This document shows positions 51,653 to 60,516 of a DNA stretch of 64,000 nucleotides, piece by piece. The position numbers were made by a program, and so were the translations under genes. This stretch comes from an uncultured Porphyromonadaceae bacterium (lineage in GTDB: Bacteria; Bacteroidota; Bacteroidia; Bacteroidales; Muribaculaceae). Location: NCBI GenBank assembly GCA_937921035.1, contig CALEUL010000025.1, forward strand, positions 12,619 through 76,618, read 5' to 3'. The notes below the pieces were generated by a model. It saw only the letters and a list, made by a program, of their open reading frames with translations, had not been told where the DNA came from and made no database searches. Numbering within the stretch: the stretch's first letter is position 1; each line of letters starts with the position of its first letter.

Positions 51653-52695
51653 TGATAACACGTACCACCGCGCCCTCCCCGAAGGGCGACATAACACTCC
51701 TTACCATCACCAACGCTTCCGGCGCCTCGGTAACCCTGTCGGCGCTGGGGGCCGGAGTGGTGGCTGTTAACGTTCCCGACCGCAACGGCAAACTCGACGA
51801 TGTTGTACTCGGCTATGCCGACGCCGCCGATTACATCGCCGACGGCCCCTGCGCAGGCAAAGTACCTGGCCGCTACGCCAACCGTATCGCCAACGGCAAG
51901 GTTACGATAGCAGGCAAGGAATACAGCCTGCCCGTTAACAACGGTCCCAACCATCTGCACGGCGGCCCCGAAGGCTTCCAGAACCAGCTCTGGGAAGTGG
52001 AAAGCACCAACGGGAACACAGTTGTTTTCCGCCACGTATCGCCCGACGGCGACGCCGGCTACCCCGGCGAGCTCACAGCCAAAGCCACCTACACATGGAG
52101 CGACGACAATGTGCTGTACCTCACACTTGAAGCCACTACGACCGCCACAACCATCGTGAACCTTACAAACCACGCGTACTGGAACCTCGCCGGCCATAAC
52201 AGCGGCAGCGTGCTATCGCACAAGCTGCGCCTGAACGCTTCCAAGTATCTGCCCACCGACTCCACCCTTATCCCCGAAGGAGTGGAGGTATCTGTGGCAG
52301 GCTGCCCGATGGACTTTACCACGGAAAAGGAACTGGGTCGCGACATAAAAGTGCCCTTCCCCGCCCTAACCTTCGGTAAAGGCTACGACAACTGCTGGGT
52401 AATAGACAATTACACACCTGGCGTACTCGCCACAGCCGCAGTTCTCTCCGACGATGCTACCGGCCGCGTGCTCGAAGTGGAAACCGACCAGCCCGGCGTA
52501 CAGGTATACACAGGCAACTGGCTTGCCGGAAGCCCGCTGAACAAGGAGGGCCGAAGCTACAACGACTACGACGGCGTAGCCATCGAGTGCCAGGACTTCC
52601 CCAACTCGCCCAACACGCCCGCGTTCCCCAATACGGTCCTCAATCCCGGCGAGCACTATATCCGCCATATAAACTTTAAATTCATAGCCAAATGA
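51652..52695 (+). CDS. galM: Aldose 1-epimerase (galactose mutarotase)
   Basis: This 347-residue enzyme interconverts alpha and beta anomers of galactose for GalK. Motifs: VPGRYANRIANGKV, NNGPNHLHGGPEGFQ with the substrate His, NLTNHAYWNLAG with the second His, and the catalytic Glu in AIECQDFPNSPN near the C-terminus. The start is the ATG overlapping the galE stop (TAATG); in-frame codons further upstream lie inside galE. No signal peptide is seen, so it is cytosolic. It overlaps the next gene by 4 bases. Confidence 0.96.
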   Translation: MITRTTAPSPKGDITLLTITNASGASVTLSALGAGVVAVNVPDRNGKLDDVVLGYADAADYIADGPCAGKVPGRYANRIANGKVTIAGKEYSLPVNNGPNHLHGGPEGFQNQLWEVESTNGNTVVFRHVSPDGDAGYPGELTAKATYTWSDDNVLYLTLEATTTATTIVNLTNHAYWNLAGHNSGSVLSHKLRLNASKYLPTDSTLIPEGVEVSVAGCPMDFTTEKELGRDIKVPFPALTFGKGYDNCWVIDNYTPGVLATAAVLSDDATGRVLEVETDQPGVQVYTGNWLAGSPLNKEGRSYNDYDGVAIECQDFPNSPNTPAFPNTVLNPGEHYIRHINFKFIAK

Positions 52696-53597
52696 AACCT
52701 ACATTATTCATCCTTGCCGCCGGTATGGGCAGCCGCTACGGCGGTCTGAAACAGCTCGACGGCCTCGGCCCCAACGGCGAGACGATTATGGACTACTCCG
52801 TTTTCGACGCTCTCCGGGCCGGCTTCGGCAAAATCGTTTTTGTTATCCGCAAAGATTTCGAACAGGAATTCCGCGAGAAAGTAATTTCCAAATACGAGGA
52901 CAAAGTGCCTGTGGAAGTCGTATTCCAGGCTGTAACCACCCTTCCCGAAGGCTTCAGCTGCCCCGAGGAGCGCACAAAACCCTGGGGTACAAGCCACGCA
53001 GTACTCATGGGCAAGGACGCCATCAAGGAGCCTTTTGCCGTTATCAACGCCGATGACTTCTATGGCCGCGACAGCTTCGCCGTGCTTGCAAAAGACCTCA
53101 TGCGTCCTCGCGACCGCAAGGGCGACTACTCGATGGTTGGCTTCCGCGTAGGCAACACCATGACCGAGAACGGCACCGTCTCGCGCGGCATCTGCAAGAC
53201 TTCCGACGGCAAGCTCACCGCCGTTGAGGAACGCACCGACATCCGCTACGACGAAAACCACAACATTGTTACCAACAACGCCGAGGGTGTACTGGAGACA
53301 CTCGAACCCAATACCCCGGTTTCCATGAACATGTGGGGCTTCACACCCGACTATTTCGAAATCAGCGAAAACCGTTTCATCGACTTCCTCAACAAGAATC
53401 TGAACGTACCCAAGGCAGAATTCCCCATTCCGCCGTGCATCGAGCCACTCGTTCAGAACGGCGAGGTTACCGTAAAGGTTCTCGACACCGACTCCCGCTG
53501 GTTTGGCGTAACATACAGCGCCGACCGTCCCGGTGTTGTTGAGAAATTCGCAGAACTCCACCGCAACGGCGAATATCCCACTCCGCTTTTCGGATAA
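52692..53597 (+). CDS. Sugar nucleotidyltransferase of the gal operon
   Basis: This 301-residue NTP-transferase starts with FILAAGMGSRYGGLKQLDGLG, a clear G-x-G-x-R...K nucleotide-binding motif, and has PWGTSHAVLMGKD and VINADDFYGRD (UTP/Mg site). Proteins of this class make NDP-sugars from sugar-1-phosphate and NTP. It overlaps galM by 4 bases and no GalT is present in the operon, so it may use UTP and galactose-1-phosphate directly. That reaction is inferred from context; a UTP-glucose-1-phosphate role is the alternative. Confidence 0.85.
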   Translation: MKPTLFILAAGMGSRYGGLKQLDGLGPNGETIMDYSVFDALRAGFGKIVFVIRKDFEQEFREKVISKYEDKVPVEVVFQAVTTLPEGFSCPEERTKPWGTSHAVLMGKDAIKEPFAVINADDFYGRDSFAVLAKDLMRPRDRKGDYSMVGFRVGNTMTENGTVSRGICKTSDGKLTAVEERTDIRYDENHNIVTNNAEGVLETLEPNTPVSMNMWGFTPDYFEISENRFIDFLNKNLNVPKAEFPIPPCIEPLVQNGEVTVKVLDTDSRWFGVTYSADRPGVVEKFAELHRNGEYPTPLFG

Positions 53598-53662
53598 GGA
53601 ATTGCACGCGGACAGACTGTATGTGCAGCCACCTCCGGGGCTGTATATCTGGTCTTTGACTA

Positions 53663-53691
53663 CCCCGGACAGCAAGTGTCCGGGGTTAATT
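53663..53691 (+). terminator. Intrinsic terminator of the gal operon
   Basis: CCCCGGACA (53663-53671) pairs with TGTCCGGGG (53677-53685), loop GCAAG, followed by TTAATT. The right part of the stem belongs to the repeated element. Confidence 0.7.
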
Positions 53692-53835
53692 ATATTTATG
53701 GCCTCCGGCCATTTGCCAATGTGCAAGAAAATGACCGGCGGATATTACAGGCTGTACTTCCAAGGACAGCAAGTGTCCGGGGTTAACTATATTTATGGCC
53801 TCCGGCCATTTGCCAATGTGCAAGAAAAAGACCGG
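53667..53835. repeat. 72-base direct repeat with internal hairpins, two copies
   Basis: Copy 1 (53667-53738) and copy 2 (53764-53835) are 72 bases long, differ at two positions by my reading, and are 97 bases apart start to start. Each holds two hairpins: GGACA/TGTCC around GCAAG, and ATGGCC/GGCCAT around TCC (53698-53712 in copy 1). A readable frame across them is not convincing as a gene. Nothing else is seen between 53598 and 53881 apart from CAGCC/GGCTG near 53624-53642. Confidence 0.88.
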
Positions 53836-53881
53836 TAGCTATTTCAGTCTTTGAATATATCAGTATTTAATTCTGATTTTA

Positions 53882-54874
53882 TCAGTCCCAGACGGTGGAT
53901 TTAATGGCGAAGCGCGGACGGTGTTTTGTTTCCACGAATATTTTGCCTATGTATTCACCCACGATACCTATCGACATCATGATAACGCTGCCAAGTCCCC
54001 ATACCGACAGCATAATCGACGCCCAGCCCGCATTTGTGTTGCCACGCACAAAATATGCCACAAGCACATACACGGTAACAATCAACGTAGCCACAAAGCA
54101 TATGAGACCGATATAGAAAATCCAGCGCATTGGCTTGGCCGAGAAAGACGTTATACCATCTATCGACAGCGCCAGCATCTTGGAAAGCGGATATTTCGAT
54201 TCGCCGGCGCAGCGTGGCGTGCGGTCGTATTTCACCACCGACGTATCCAGGCCCAGCTGAGGCACGATGCCGCGAAGGAAAATGTTGGATTCGCCGTAAT
54301 CGGCAAGCAAACGCAGCGCACGGTTGCTCATAAGGCGGTAATCGGCGTGATCGTACACCGTCTCGAGGCCCATAGCTTTCTGGAACGAATAGAAAGCATG
54401 CGCGGTCGTGCGTTTGAACATCGTATCCGAGCTGCGCGAGGCGCGCACACCGAAAACAATCTCCTTGCCCTTGCGGAAATCGCGCACCATATCCACCATG
54501 CACCAGGGATCGTCCTGCAGGTCGGCGTCTATGGAGATAGCGGCGTCGCAGCGATCCAGCACACTCATAAGCCCGGCCAACAGAGCATACTGGTGGCCAC
54601 GGTTATGCGCCAATGCCACGCCCTTTATCCGTTTGTCGGCGACATGGAGGCTCTCTATCAGCGCCCATGTGCCGTCGCGGCTGCCGTCGTCCACACACAG
54701 CACATAGCTGCGGGGCGACGCAAGACCGTCGGCAGCCATCCTGTCCAAAACCTGCAACAGCACAGGCGCCGACAGCGGCAACGCCTCCACCTCGTTGTAG
54801 CATGGGACAACAATAGCGATAACGGGCAATTCGCCGTCGGCATAATGGGTGTCGGTATCGGATATTTTTTCCAT
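53882..54874 (-). CDS. GtrB-like glycosyltransferase family 2 membrane protein
   Basis: This 330-residue enzyme transfers a sugar to a lipid carrier or similar acceptor. The GT-A domain covers about 12-240: VPCYNEVEALP, VDDGSRDGTWAL, DADLQDDPWCM (the DxD-type metal site) and a characteristic RMSNRALRLL. Two C-terminal transmembrane helices (about 243-265 and 280-302) give the GtrB/DPM1-like layout, ending with VGEYIGKIFVETKHRPRF. Likely product is a polyprenyl-phosphate sugar for envelope glycans. Single gene, in its own transcript. Confidence 0.93.
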   Translation of the reverse strand: MEKISDTDTHYADGELPVIAIVVPCYNEVEALPLSAPVLLQVLDRMAADGLASPRSYVLCVDDGSRDGTWALIESLHVADKRIKGVALAHNRGHQYALLAGLMSVLDRCDAAISIDADLQDDPWCMVDMVRDFRKGKEIVFGVRASRSSDTMFKRTTAHAFYSFQKAMGLETVYDHADYRLMSNRALRLLADYGESNIFLRGIVPQLGLDTSVVKYDRTPRCAGESKYPLSKMLALSIDGITSFSAKPMRWIFYIGLICFVATLIVTVYVLVAYFVRGNTNAGWASIMLSVWGLGSVIMMSIGIVGEYIGKIFVETKHRPRFAIKSTVWD

Positions 54875-54891
54875 AAGGCAGGTATTTTGTG

Positions 54892-54899
54892 CAAAGGTA
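54892..54899 (-). promoter_or_regulatory. -7 box of the glycosyltransferase gene
   Basis: The minus strand reads TACCTTTG, an exact match, 18 bases upstream of the start. It abuts the T run of the preceding terminator. Confidence 0.5.
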
Positions 54900-54900
54900 T

Positions 54901-54931
54901 AAAAAAACGGCGGGACTCCACATCCCGCCGT
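54901..54931 (-). terminator. Intrinsic terminator of the LRR_5 protein gene
   Basis: ACGGCGGGA (54907-54915) pairs with TCCCGCCGT (54923-54931), loop of 7; on the minus strand it is followed by six further T. Confidence 0.9.
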
Positions 54932-55003
54932 CCAAAATTGTAATCCTCTATATTGCCTTGTTGCTTATATTATTCGGTACCTACATAAAAGTGACGTACC
55001 ATC

Positions 55004-56509
55004 TTATTCTTTGTAAATAAATTGTTTGCCTCGTTTGATATACAGTTGATTGGATATAGGATTTATCAGCTTTCTTCCATTCAAATCATATATTCCATCT
55101 TCGGCAGCATTGTTTTCAATTCCAACTCTTTCAATACCTGAAAATTCTATTTCATTAAAGTTCTTGAAACGGTCCCAACCAAAAGCTGAGGCATAGTCAG
55201 ACTTTGAATTAACTGGAATATAAATTGGAATATCAGCACTAAGATTTCCAAAAGCGCCAAGTGTAGCTGATTCATCATAAGGGTGATCATTTTCACAGAC
55301 AGGCGGAATAGGGGCTTTGCAATGAATTGCTTTAAGACCCAAGCATGCCGAGAAACTTTTTGCCCCTAATGTTTTTATCGTTGAAGGGAAATATAATTCT
55401 TCGATAGATTTGCATCCATTGAAAGCATCATAATCTATATCTTCAAGACCCTCTGGAAACTTAATTCTATTCAATTTTCCACATCCCATAAACGCGGATT
55501 CACCTATGAATTTCGTATTTTGCGGTATATTAATATTCGTAAGTTCCATACAGTTCTCAAAAATAGAACATGGGATATAAATGCATTGTGCCGGCAAATG
55601 TGCACTTTCCAAATTCCAATTGCCCTTGAACTGACGGCCATTTTTTCCTAACATGCAAGAATCCGGCAAATAGATTTCTTTCAAATCACTATAAGCAAAG
55701 GTAAACATGCCTATGAATTCCACATTTTCGGGAATATTGATTTTAGTAATTCTTGTCCAATAGAAAACGCCACCATCTAACACTCTGATAGTTTCCGGCA
55801 ATACAACTTCCGCGCCATCCAAGCCTCGACAATTCATAAAAGCCTGATAACCTAATACTTCCAAATTTGGAGGCAATACAAATTTAGTTTTAGAATAACT
55901 CATACAGTCTGTAAAAGCTGCTTCGCCAATTATTTTTAAACAATCGGGGAACTGAATATCCGTCAACGCTGTAGAGTATCCAAATGCCAGCCTCCCGATT
56001 TCCCTGATATTCTTAGGTAGTACAATTTTTTCAAGCCGGATTGTGTAAATATATCCTGCGCTCCAGTCAACTTGTTCGTCAACATGAAAAAAAGTCTGCT
56101 CAGGTATCAGATCTGTTTCAGCCTCCGCCTTGTCAAGGTACACTTCCTTTAACTTGCCGTGGAAAGTTGATTCCCATATTGTATTATAATCATCATAATT
56201 AATCGGACCCTCAATGCGCAGAATGTCGACCTTATAAATATTATCACCCAAAACAGTCTTTAAATCACCTGCCTTCTCAACCTTTACATCAAGGCTCATC
56301 GGTTCGTTGTTATCCTCTTTTGCAGAAGGTACTATGTTACACATAGCGTTTACATCAATACTGCGCATTCCATTGTTATTAGCCTCCTCGACAAGGACAG
56401 GTGGAAATTCAGCGTTTCCGTTAAGCAACCCATTCATTGGATACCTCTCCGAATATGCAGATGCATTGATGGCAACGAAGATACACGATATAAATAATAA
56501 ATGTCTCAT
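55004..56509 (-). CDS. BspA-like LRR_5 secreted protein
   Basis: This 501-residue protein has a short signal peptide (about 1-18). Residues about 150-410 are BspA-type leucine-rich repeats: KIVLPKNIREIGRLAFG, IQFPDCLKIIGEAAFTD, INIPENVEFIGMFTFA, INIPQNTKFIGESAFMGCG and IKFPEGLEDIDYDAFNGC, each with the LPxxxxxIGxxAF pattern. The C-terminus (GIYDLNGRKLINP, then LYIKRGKQFIYKE) resembles a shortened T9SS type A sorting end. BspA proteins bind host matrix or partner cells. AT-richer than the flanking genes. Terminator at 54901-54931. Confidence 0.88.
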   Translation of the reverse strand: MRHLLFISCIFVAINASAYSERYPMNGLLNGNAEFPPVLVEEANNNGMRSIDVNAMCNIVPSAKEDNNEPMSLDVKVEKAGDLKTVLGDNIYKVDILRIEGPINYDDYNTIWESTFHGKLKEVYLDKAEAETDLIPEQTFFHVDEQVDWSAGYIYTIRLEKIVLPKNIREIGRLAFGYSTALTDIQFPDCLKIIGEAAFTDCMSYSKTKFVLPPNLEVLGYQAFMNCRGLDGAEVVLPETIRVLDGGVFYWTRITKINIPENVEFIGMFTFAYSDLKEIYLPDSCMLGKNGRQFKGNWNLESAHLPAQCIYIPCSIFENCMELTNINIPQNTKFIGESAFMGCGKLNRIKFPEGLEDIDYDAFNGCKSIEELYFPSTIKTLGAKSFSACLGLKAIHCKAPIPPVCENDHPYDESATLGAFGNLSADIPIYIPVNSKSDYASAFGWDRFKNFNEIEFSGIERVGIENNAAEDGIYDLNGRKLINPISNQLYIKRGKQFIYKE

Positions 56510-56944
56510 ATAAATTATTTAATTCAATAGCAAAGACATGATTTAATAATCTTGCTATTGACCTATTTATTAAAATGATTATTTAATTTCGATTTTTTTT
56601 AGAATCTAAGGCTTCAGACTCAACCATATACCAAACAACATATAAACCTATGGGTACATCTGAAAAAGCTTAGCAATGTAATTTTTAGTTGTTTCATCGT
56701 TTTATAGAATTAGAAATTAACAAATCTGGTTTGGTACATCTAAAATTTCGATAAGATAAGTTATACAGAGAATGACATATCTATCTGCACGCAAATATAC
56801 AGACAACATTCTTAAGTTGTATATACAATTGCAAAAAAAATGTTCTTGTAGCTGGTTGAATTTTGGAGATAAAGATAAGCACCGGAAACGCAGTCTTACA
56901 ACTGTCGGCTCCGGCACTTATCTAGTATATTAATCGTAATATGC
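56510..56944. other. AT-rich gap without a supported gene
   Basis: This 435-base stretch lies between the BspA-like gene and the GH2 gene. It holds the GH2 terminator (separate entry) and an exact 9-base repeat GGTACATCT about 80 bases apart. A 66-codon minus frame at 56717-56917 ends within it, but has no promoter, unusual composition and no recognisable features, so it is not called. Confidence 0.6.
56868..56922 (-). terminator. Intrinsic terminator of the GH2 gene
   Basis: A 13-bp stem (56874-56886 with 56910-56922, two G-U wobbles in the RNA) is followed on the minus strand by TTTATCT. Confidence 0.7.
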
Positions 56945-59900
56945 TCAGAGCTGGTGGGCTACCGGACGCATAACGAAGGTGAAGGTGCGGTCGGCAAACG
57001 GCAACAGATACTCAGGCAACGGAAGCGCCCCCCAGGAATCGACGCAACCAAGTCCGGCCTGAGCCTTGTCGATAATCACGTTGGTGAACCCGGCCTTAGG
57101 AATTTCGGGAGAGTGGCGCTGCATTTTTCGCGGTGTTTCGTCGAGGCTCTCTATGGTGTAGTTCAGAGCCGAAGCGGAGAAAGGCGCGTCGGCAACAAAT
57201 TCAAGTCCGCGGCCCGCGCGGTCCAGCTGCATCCAGTAGCGGATATCGGTCTTGGTACCAGTTTCCTGCGGACGGATATAGGGATAGAACTGCTCGTCGA
57301 CGGTCTGACGGTACAGACCGACAGGCGTGCAGTGGTTGCGGTCGGAATAATTCTCGCCAGGACCGCGACCGTAGTACTCTATCCTGCTGAAACGTTCAGG
57401 CATGGGCATCTGCATTCCGTAGCGGAACATAGGGGGAGTATCGGCACCCTTGTCGGCGGTCATAGCCTCGGTAACCTTGACTGCACCCTCGTTGTTGATA
57501 AGATAGGACATTCTGAGAGTGGCCTTGACGGCCGGCATCTCGTAATCGGCTACAACAAGAGCCATGCCGTCGGTCATGGATGCATCGAGGCTCTTGAGTC
57601 GCATTTCAGGCTTCTGCCATACACGCCATTTGAGCTGCAACCCGGCACCCATATCGTTATCGGTTACGGCACGCCAGAAGTTTGGCTTTAGCTCGCGGCC
57701 TTTTTCAATGAATTCCGCTGCGCCAACGCGGTACTGATTCATGAAACCATTCTCGCGGTTGAATTCGATACGGAAATCAATGCCTTCCACGGCCAGACTG
57801 TTCTGATGGTTGATGATAATCCGAGGCTCACCGCCACCAAGTCTGTTTGCAAGATTGATATCCGCGGGAATGGGTGCAGTGAGCGCAAGCTGCTGACGGG
57901 CGACAGCGAAACCGGCGGGAAGAACTTCGGTTGCATTCTTAAGAACATACTTCACGTTCAGGAAGTACTCGCCATCGCCGTCGGCTGCGGGCAACGGCAG
58001 TGTAACGACAGTACTACTCTGAGGAGCAACATCGAGTTTGTCAACACGGCCCTCGGCAAGGGGCAGACCGTTCTTTTCAACATTCCATACCAGCGCGACG
58101 TCGGAGAGATTGTTGAAGAAATTCTCGTTGAACACCTTCACACGTCCTTTTGCCAAATCGACAGGTTCGGTCCAGATGTTCTGATAGCAATAAGCCACCT
58201 CGTAGGCGTGCGGGTTGGGCACTCGGTCGGGGCTGACAAGACCGTTGTCGCAGAAATTCTGGTCAGAGGGGTCGAAGTTGTTGAAATCACCGCCGTATGC
58301 AAATATTTCAGCGCCGCCGGCCCCCTTTTCGCGCAGGCTCTGGTCCACGAAGTCCCAGATGAAACCGCCCTGATAGTTGGGATACTTGCGCACAAGGTCC
58401 ATGTACTCCATGAATCCGCCCTCGGAATTACCCATAGCATGCGCATACTCGCACTGTATTAGCGGCTTGGTATTGGAAGAATCGGAACAGTAGCGGTTCA
58501 CATTATCGTAGTTGTAGTACATCGGGCAGAAAATGTCGGTGTTGTCGCCCCGACCAGCCTGCTCGTACTGCACAGGGCGCGAGGGGTCCTCGTTCTTCAC
58601 CCATGTGTAAGCGGCGACGAAGTTCTCTCCGTTGCCGGCCTCGTTGCCGAGCGACCAGAATATCACTGCGGGATGATTATAGTTGCGCTGTACGTTGCGC
58701 TGATTGCGCTCCATATGCGCCTTTGCATAGTTCTTTGCACGAGCCAGGCTTTCATCACCATATCCCATGCCGTGGCTCTCGATATTCGCCTCGGCAACCA
58801 TATAGATGCCGTGGCGGTCGCAAAGCTCGTACCACAGCTCGTCGTCGGGATAATGGCATGTACGAACCGCGTTGATATTCAGTTTCTTCATAACTTCCAC
58901 ATCCTGCAACATGCGCTCAGGCGAAACGTTATAGCCTCCGTCGGGGTCGAGTTCATGACGGTTTGCGCCCTTGAACAGCACCGGCTTGCCGTTTACGAGC
59001 ACCTGTCCTGCCACAAGTTCTATTTTTCGGAAGCCCACGTTTACCGGGACAATCTCGCCGGTACCCTCCATGCGGGCGATAAGCTTGTAGAGGTACGGTG
59101 ATTCGGCACTCCATTTGCGTGGATTGTCTACGTTTATGGTAACCTTGCCACTGCGGTCGGCTACAGCCGCAGCCACCTTGGCGCCATCGGCATCGAGAAG
59201 CTCGAGATTTACTTTACCTTTTCCATTGAGTGTGAGGTCTACATCCAGCGAGCCGTTGCGGTAGTCCTTGTCGAGGTCGGGAGTAACACGGATGTCGGCT
59301 ATGCGCGTCTTGTTACGGGCAAACAGATAGCTGTCGCGGGCAACGCCGCTAAGACGGAAGAAATCCTGGTCCTCGAGGTATGTTCCGTCGCACCAGCGGA
59401 ACACCTGAAAGGCAAACAGGTTTTCCTTGCCGGGAACGATATAGGGTGTAACATCGAATTCGGCGGCCAGTTTGCTGTCCTCGCTGTAGCCAACAAACTT
59501 TCCGTTGATCCACAGATAGATATTGGACGTAACCGAACCAAAGTGAGCAAAAATATCCTTGCCTTTCCAGTCGGCGGGAACAAAAATCTCGCGGCGGTAA
59601 CTTCCGACGTGATTCTCCTGTTCGGGCACTGTAGGCGGGTTGTTCCTGTACCATGTGCGCCAGGGATAACCGACGTTGACATACATGGGATCGCCGTAGC
59701 CGTTCAACTCCCAGTTGCCTGGCACAGGCATGTCGCCCCAACCTTTGTCGTTGAAATTCTTTTTCCAGAAGTCTACAGGACGCGCCGAGGCATCGTTTAC
59801 CATATTAAACTTCCAGATACCATTAAGGCTTAGATAGTTAGCTGAATTTTTACGTTGCAGCACACCTCCCGCATCCTCGCCGTCGCGCCATGCGAAAGCT

Positions 59901-60022
59901 GCCGAGCGCATGGGAGCGCGATTTATCTGGTTCACTTGCGGATCGTGCCACTCGGTGAAGGTCTGCGCGTCGGCAGCAAACATCGCCGTCAACGCCGCCG
60001 CGGCCATAATCAGTTTTTTCAT
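56945..60022 (-). CDS. GH2 beta-galactosidase, LacZ type, exported
   Basis: This 1025-residue enzyme hydrolyses terminal beta-galactosides with retention. A signal peptide covers about 1-19, so it acts in the periplasm, unlike E. coli LacZ. The order is sugar-binding domain, immunoglobulin-like domain, TIM barrel, second Ig-like domain and the LacZ small-chain C-terminal domain (about 755-1020). The acid/base Glu is in SLGNEAGNG and the nucleophile in QCEYAHAMGNS. FNNFDPSDQNFCDNGLV and the FGYYGRGPGENY-like block RIEYYGRGPGENY are LacZ hallmarks. It is a single-gene unit with a promoter at 60054-60061. Released galactose would feed the gal operon 4 kb away. Confidence 0.95.
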   Translation of the reverse strand: MKKLIMAAAALTAMFAADAQTFTEWHDPQVNQINRAPMRSAAFAWRDGEDAGGVLQRKNSANYLSLNGIWKFNMVNDASARPVDFWKKNFNDKGWGDMPVPGNWELNGYGDPMYVNVGYPWRTWYRNNPPTVPEQENHVGSYRREIFVPADWKGKDIFAHFGSVTSNIYLWINGKFVGYSEDSKLAAEFDVTPYIVPGKENLFAFQVFRWCDGTYLEDQDFFRLSGVARDSYLFARNKTRIADIRVTPDLDKDYRNGSLDVDLTLNGKGKVNLELLDADGAKVAAAVADRSGKVTINVDNPRKWSAESPYLYKLIARMEGTGEIVPVNVGFRKIELVAGQVLVNGKPVLFKGANRHELDPDGGYNVSPERMLQDVEVMKKLNINAVRTCHYPDDELWYELCDRHGIYMVAEANIESHGMGYGDESLARAKNYAKAHMERNQRNVQRNYNHPAVIFWSLGNEAGNGENFVAAYTWVKNEDPSRPVQYEQAGRGDNTDIFCPMYYNYDNVNRYCSDSSNTKPLIQCEYAHAMGNSEGGFMEYMDLVRKYPNYQGGFIWDFVDQSLREKGAGGAEIFAYGGDFNNFDPSDQNFCDNGLVSPDRVPNPHAYEVAYCYQNIWTEPVDLAKGRVKVFNENFFNNLSDVALVWNVEKNGLPLAEGRVDKLDVAPQSSTVVTLPLPAADGDGEYFLNVKYVLKNATEVLPAGFAVARQQLALTAPIPADINLANRLGGGEPRIIINHQNSLAVEGIDFRIEFNRENGFMNQYRVGAAEFIEKGRELKPNFWRAVTDNDMGAGLQLKWRVWQKPEMRLKSLDASMTDGMALVVADYEMPAVKATLRMSYLINNEGAVKVTEAMTADKGADTPPMFRYGMQMPMPERFSRIEYYGRGPGENYSDRNHCTPVGLYRQTVDEQFYPYIRPQETGTKTDIRYWMQLDRAGRGLEFVADAPFSASALNYTIESLDETPRKMQRHSPEIPKAGFTNVIIDKAQAGLGCVDSWGALPLPEYLLPFADRTFTFVMRPVAHQL

Positions 60023-60053
60023 GCTATTATATATTGAGTCTGGTTATCTTTTG

Positions 60054-60061
60054 CAAAATTA
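60054..60061 (-). promoter_or_regulatory. -7 box of the GH2 gene
   Basis: The minus strand reads TAATTTTG, an exact match, 32 bases upstream of the start. It is divergent from the thioesterase promoter. Confidence 0.5.
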
Positions 60062-60082
60062 GCTAAATTCCTTGAAAATCCT

Positions 60083-60090
60083 TAATTTTG
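60083..60090 (+). promoter_or_regulatory. -7 box of the thioesterase/dprA run
   Basis: TAATTTTG is an exact match, 8 bases before the ATG at 60099, so the leader is only a few bases. It excludes the earlier in-frame start at 60072. Confidence 0.5.
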
Positions 60091-60098
60091 CAGACGAT

Positions 60099-60506
60099 AT
60101 GAAACAAAAAGACTATATTTTTGAACTGCCGATAAAGGTGCGCGACTACGAGGTAGATGCCGAGGGTATCGTCAACAATGCCATTTATCTGCACTACCTG
60201 GAACACACACGCCACGAGTTCTGCGAAATGGCCGGAATAAGTTTCCGCCGCATGCACGAAGAAGGGCTCGACCCGGTGGTGAGCCACATAGATATAAAAT
60301 ATATCCGTCCGCTCGGTCTGGGCGAAAGCATGATAAGCAAACTTAACATGCACCGCCGCGGACCGGTGTTCGTTTTCAGCCAGGACATATATACTCCCAC
60401 AGGGGAGCCCGTGGTGAAAGCTGTTGTGGACATAGTTTCATTCGAGAACGGCCACATCTCGCGTGGCGAACGCCTCGCCGAGGCCTTTGCTGATTATATA
60501 AGCTGA
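60099..60506 (+). CDS. 4-hydroxybenzoyl-CoA-type acyl-CoA thioesterase
   Basis: This 135-residue hotdog-fold protein hydrolyses an acyl-CoA or acyl-carrier thioester. It shows VRDYEVDAEGIVNNAIYLHYLEHTRHEF, with the Asp/Glu and His region of YbgC/4HBT proteins (the usual D-x-x-G-x-V-N-N is E-G-I-V-N-N), then SHIDIKYIRPLGLGE and VVKAVVDIVSFENG. Substrate unknown. The start is set at 60099 by the promoter. dprA begins 10 bases later. Confidence 0.9.
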   Translation: MKQKDYIFELPIKVRDYEVDAEGIVNNAIYLHYLEHTRHEFCEMAGISFRRMHEEGLDPVVSHIDIKYIRPLGLGESMISKLNMHRRGPVFVFSQDIYTPTGEPVVKAVVDIVSFENGHISRGERLAEAFADYIS

Positions 60507-60516
60507 TACTTCCTAT

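Noticed and set aside
53533..53838. 101-codon plus-strand frame over the repeat region
   Set aside because: It reads through the end of the nucleotidyltransferase, a terminator and two repeats; repeat hairpins explain the sequence better.
56717..56917. 66-codon minus-strand frame before the GH2 gene
   Set aside because: No promoter, AT-rich, overlaps the GH2 terminator, no conserved look.
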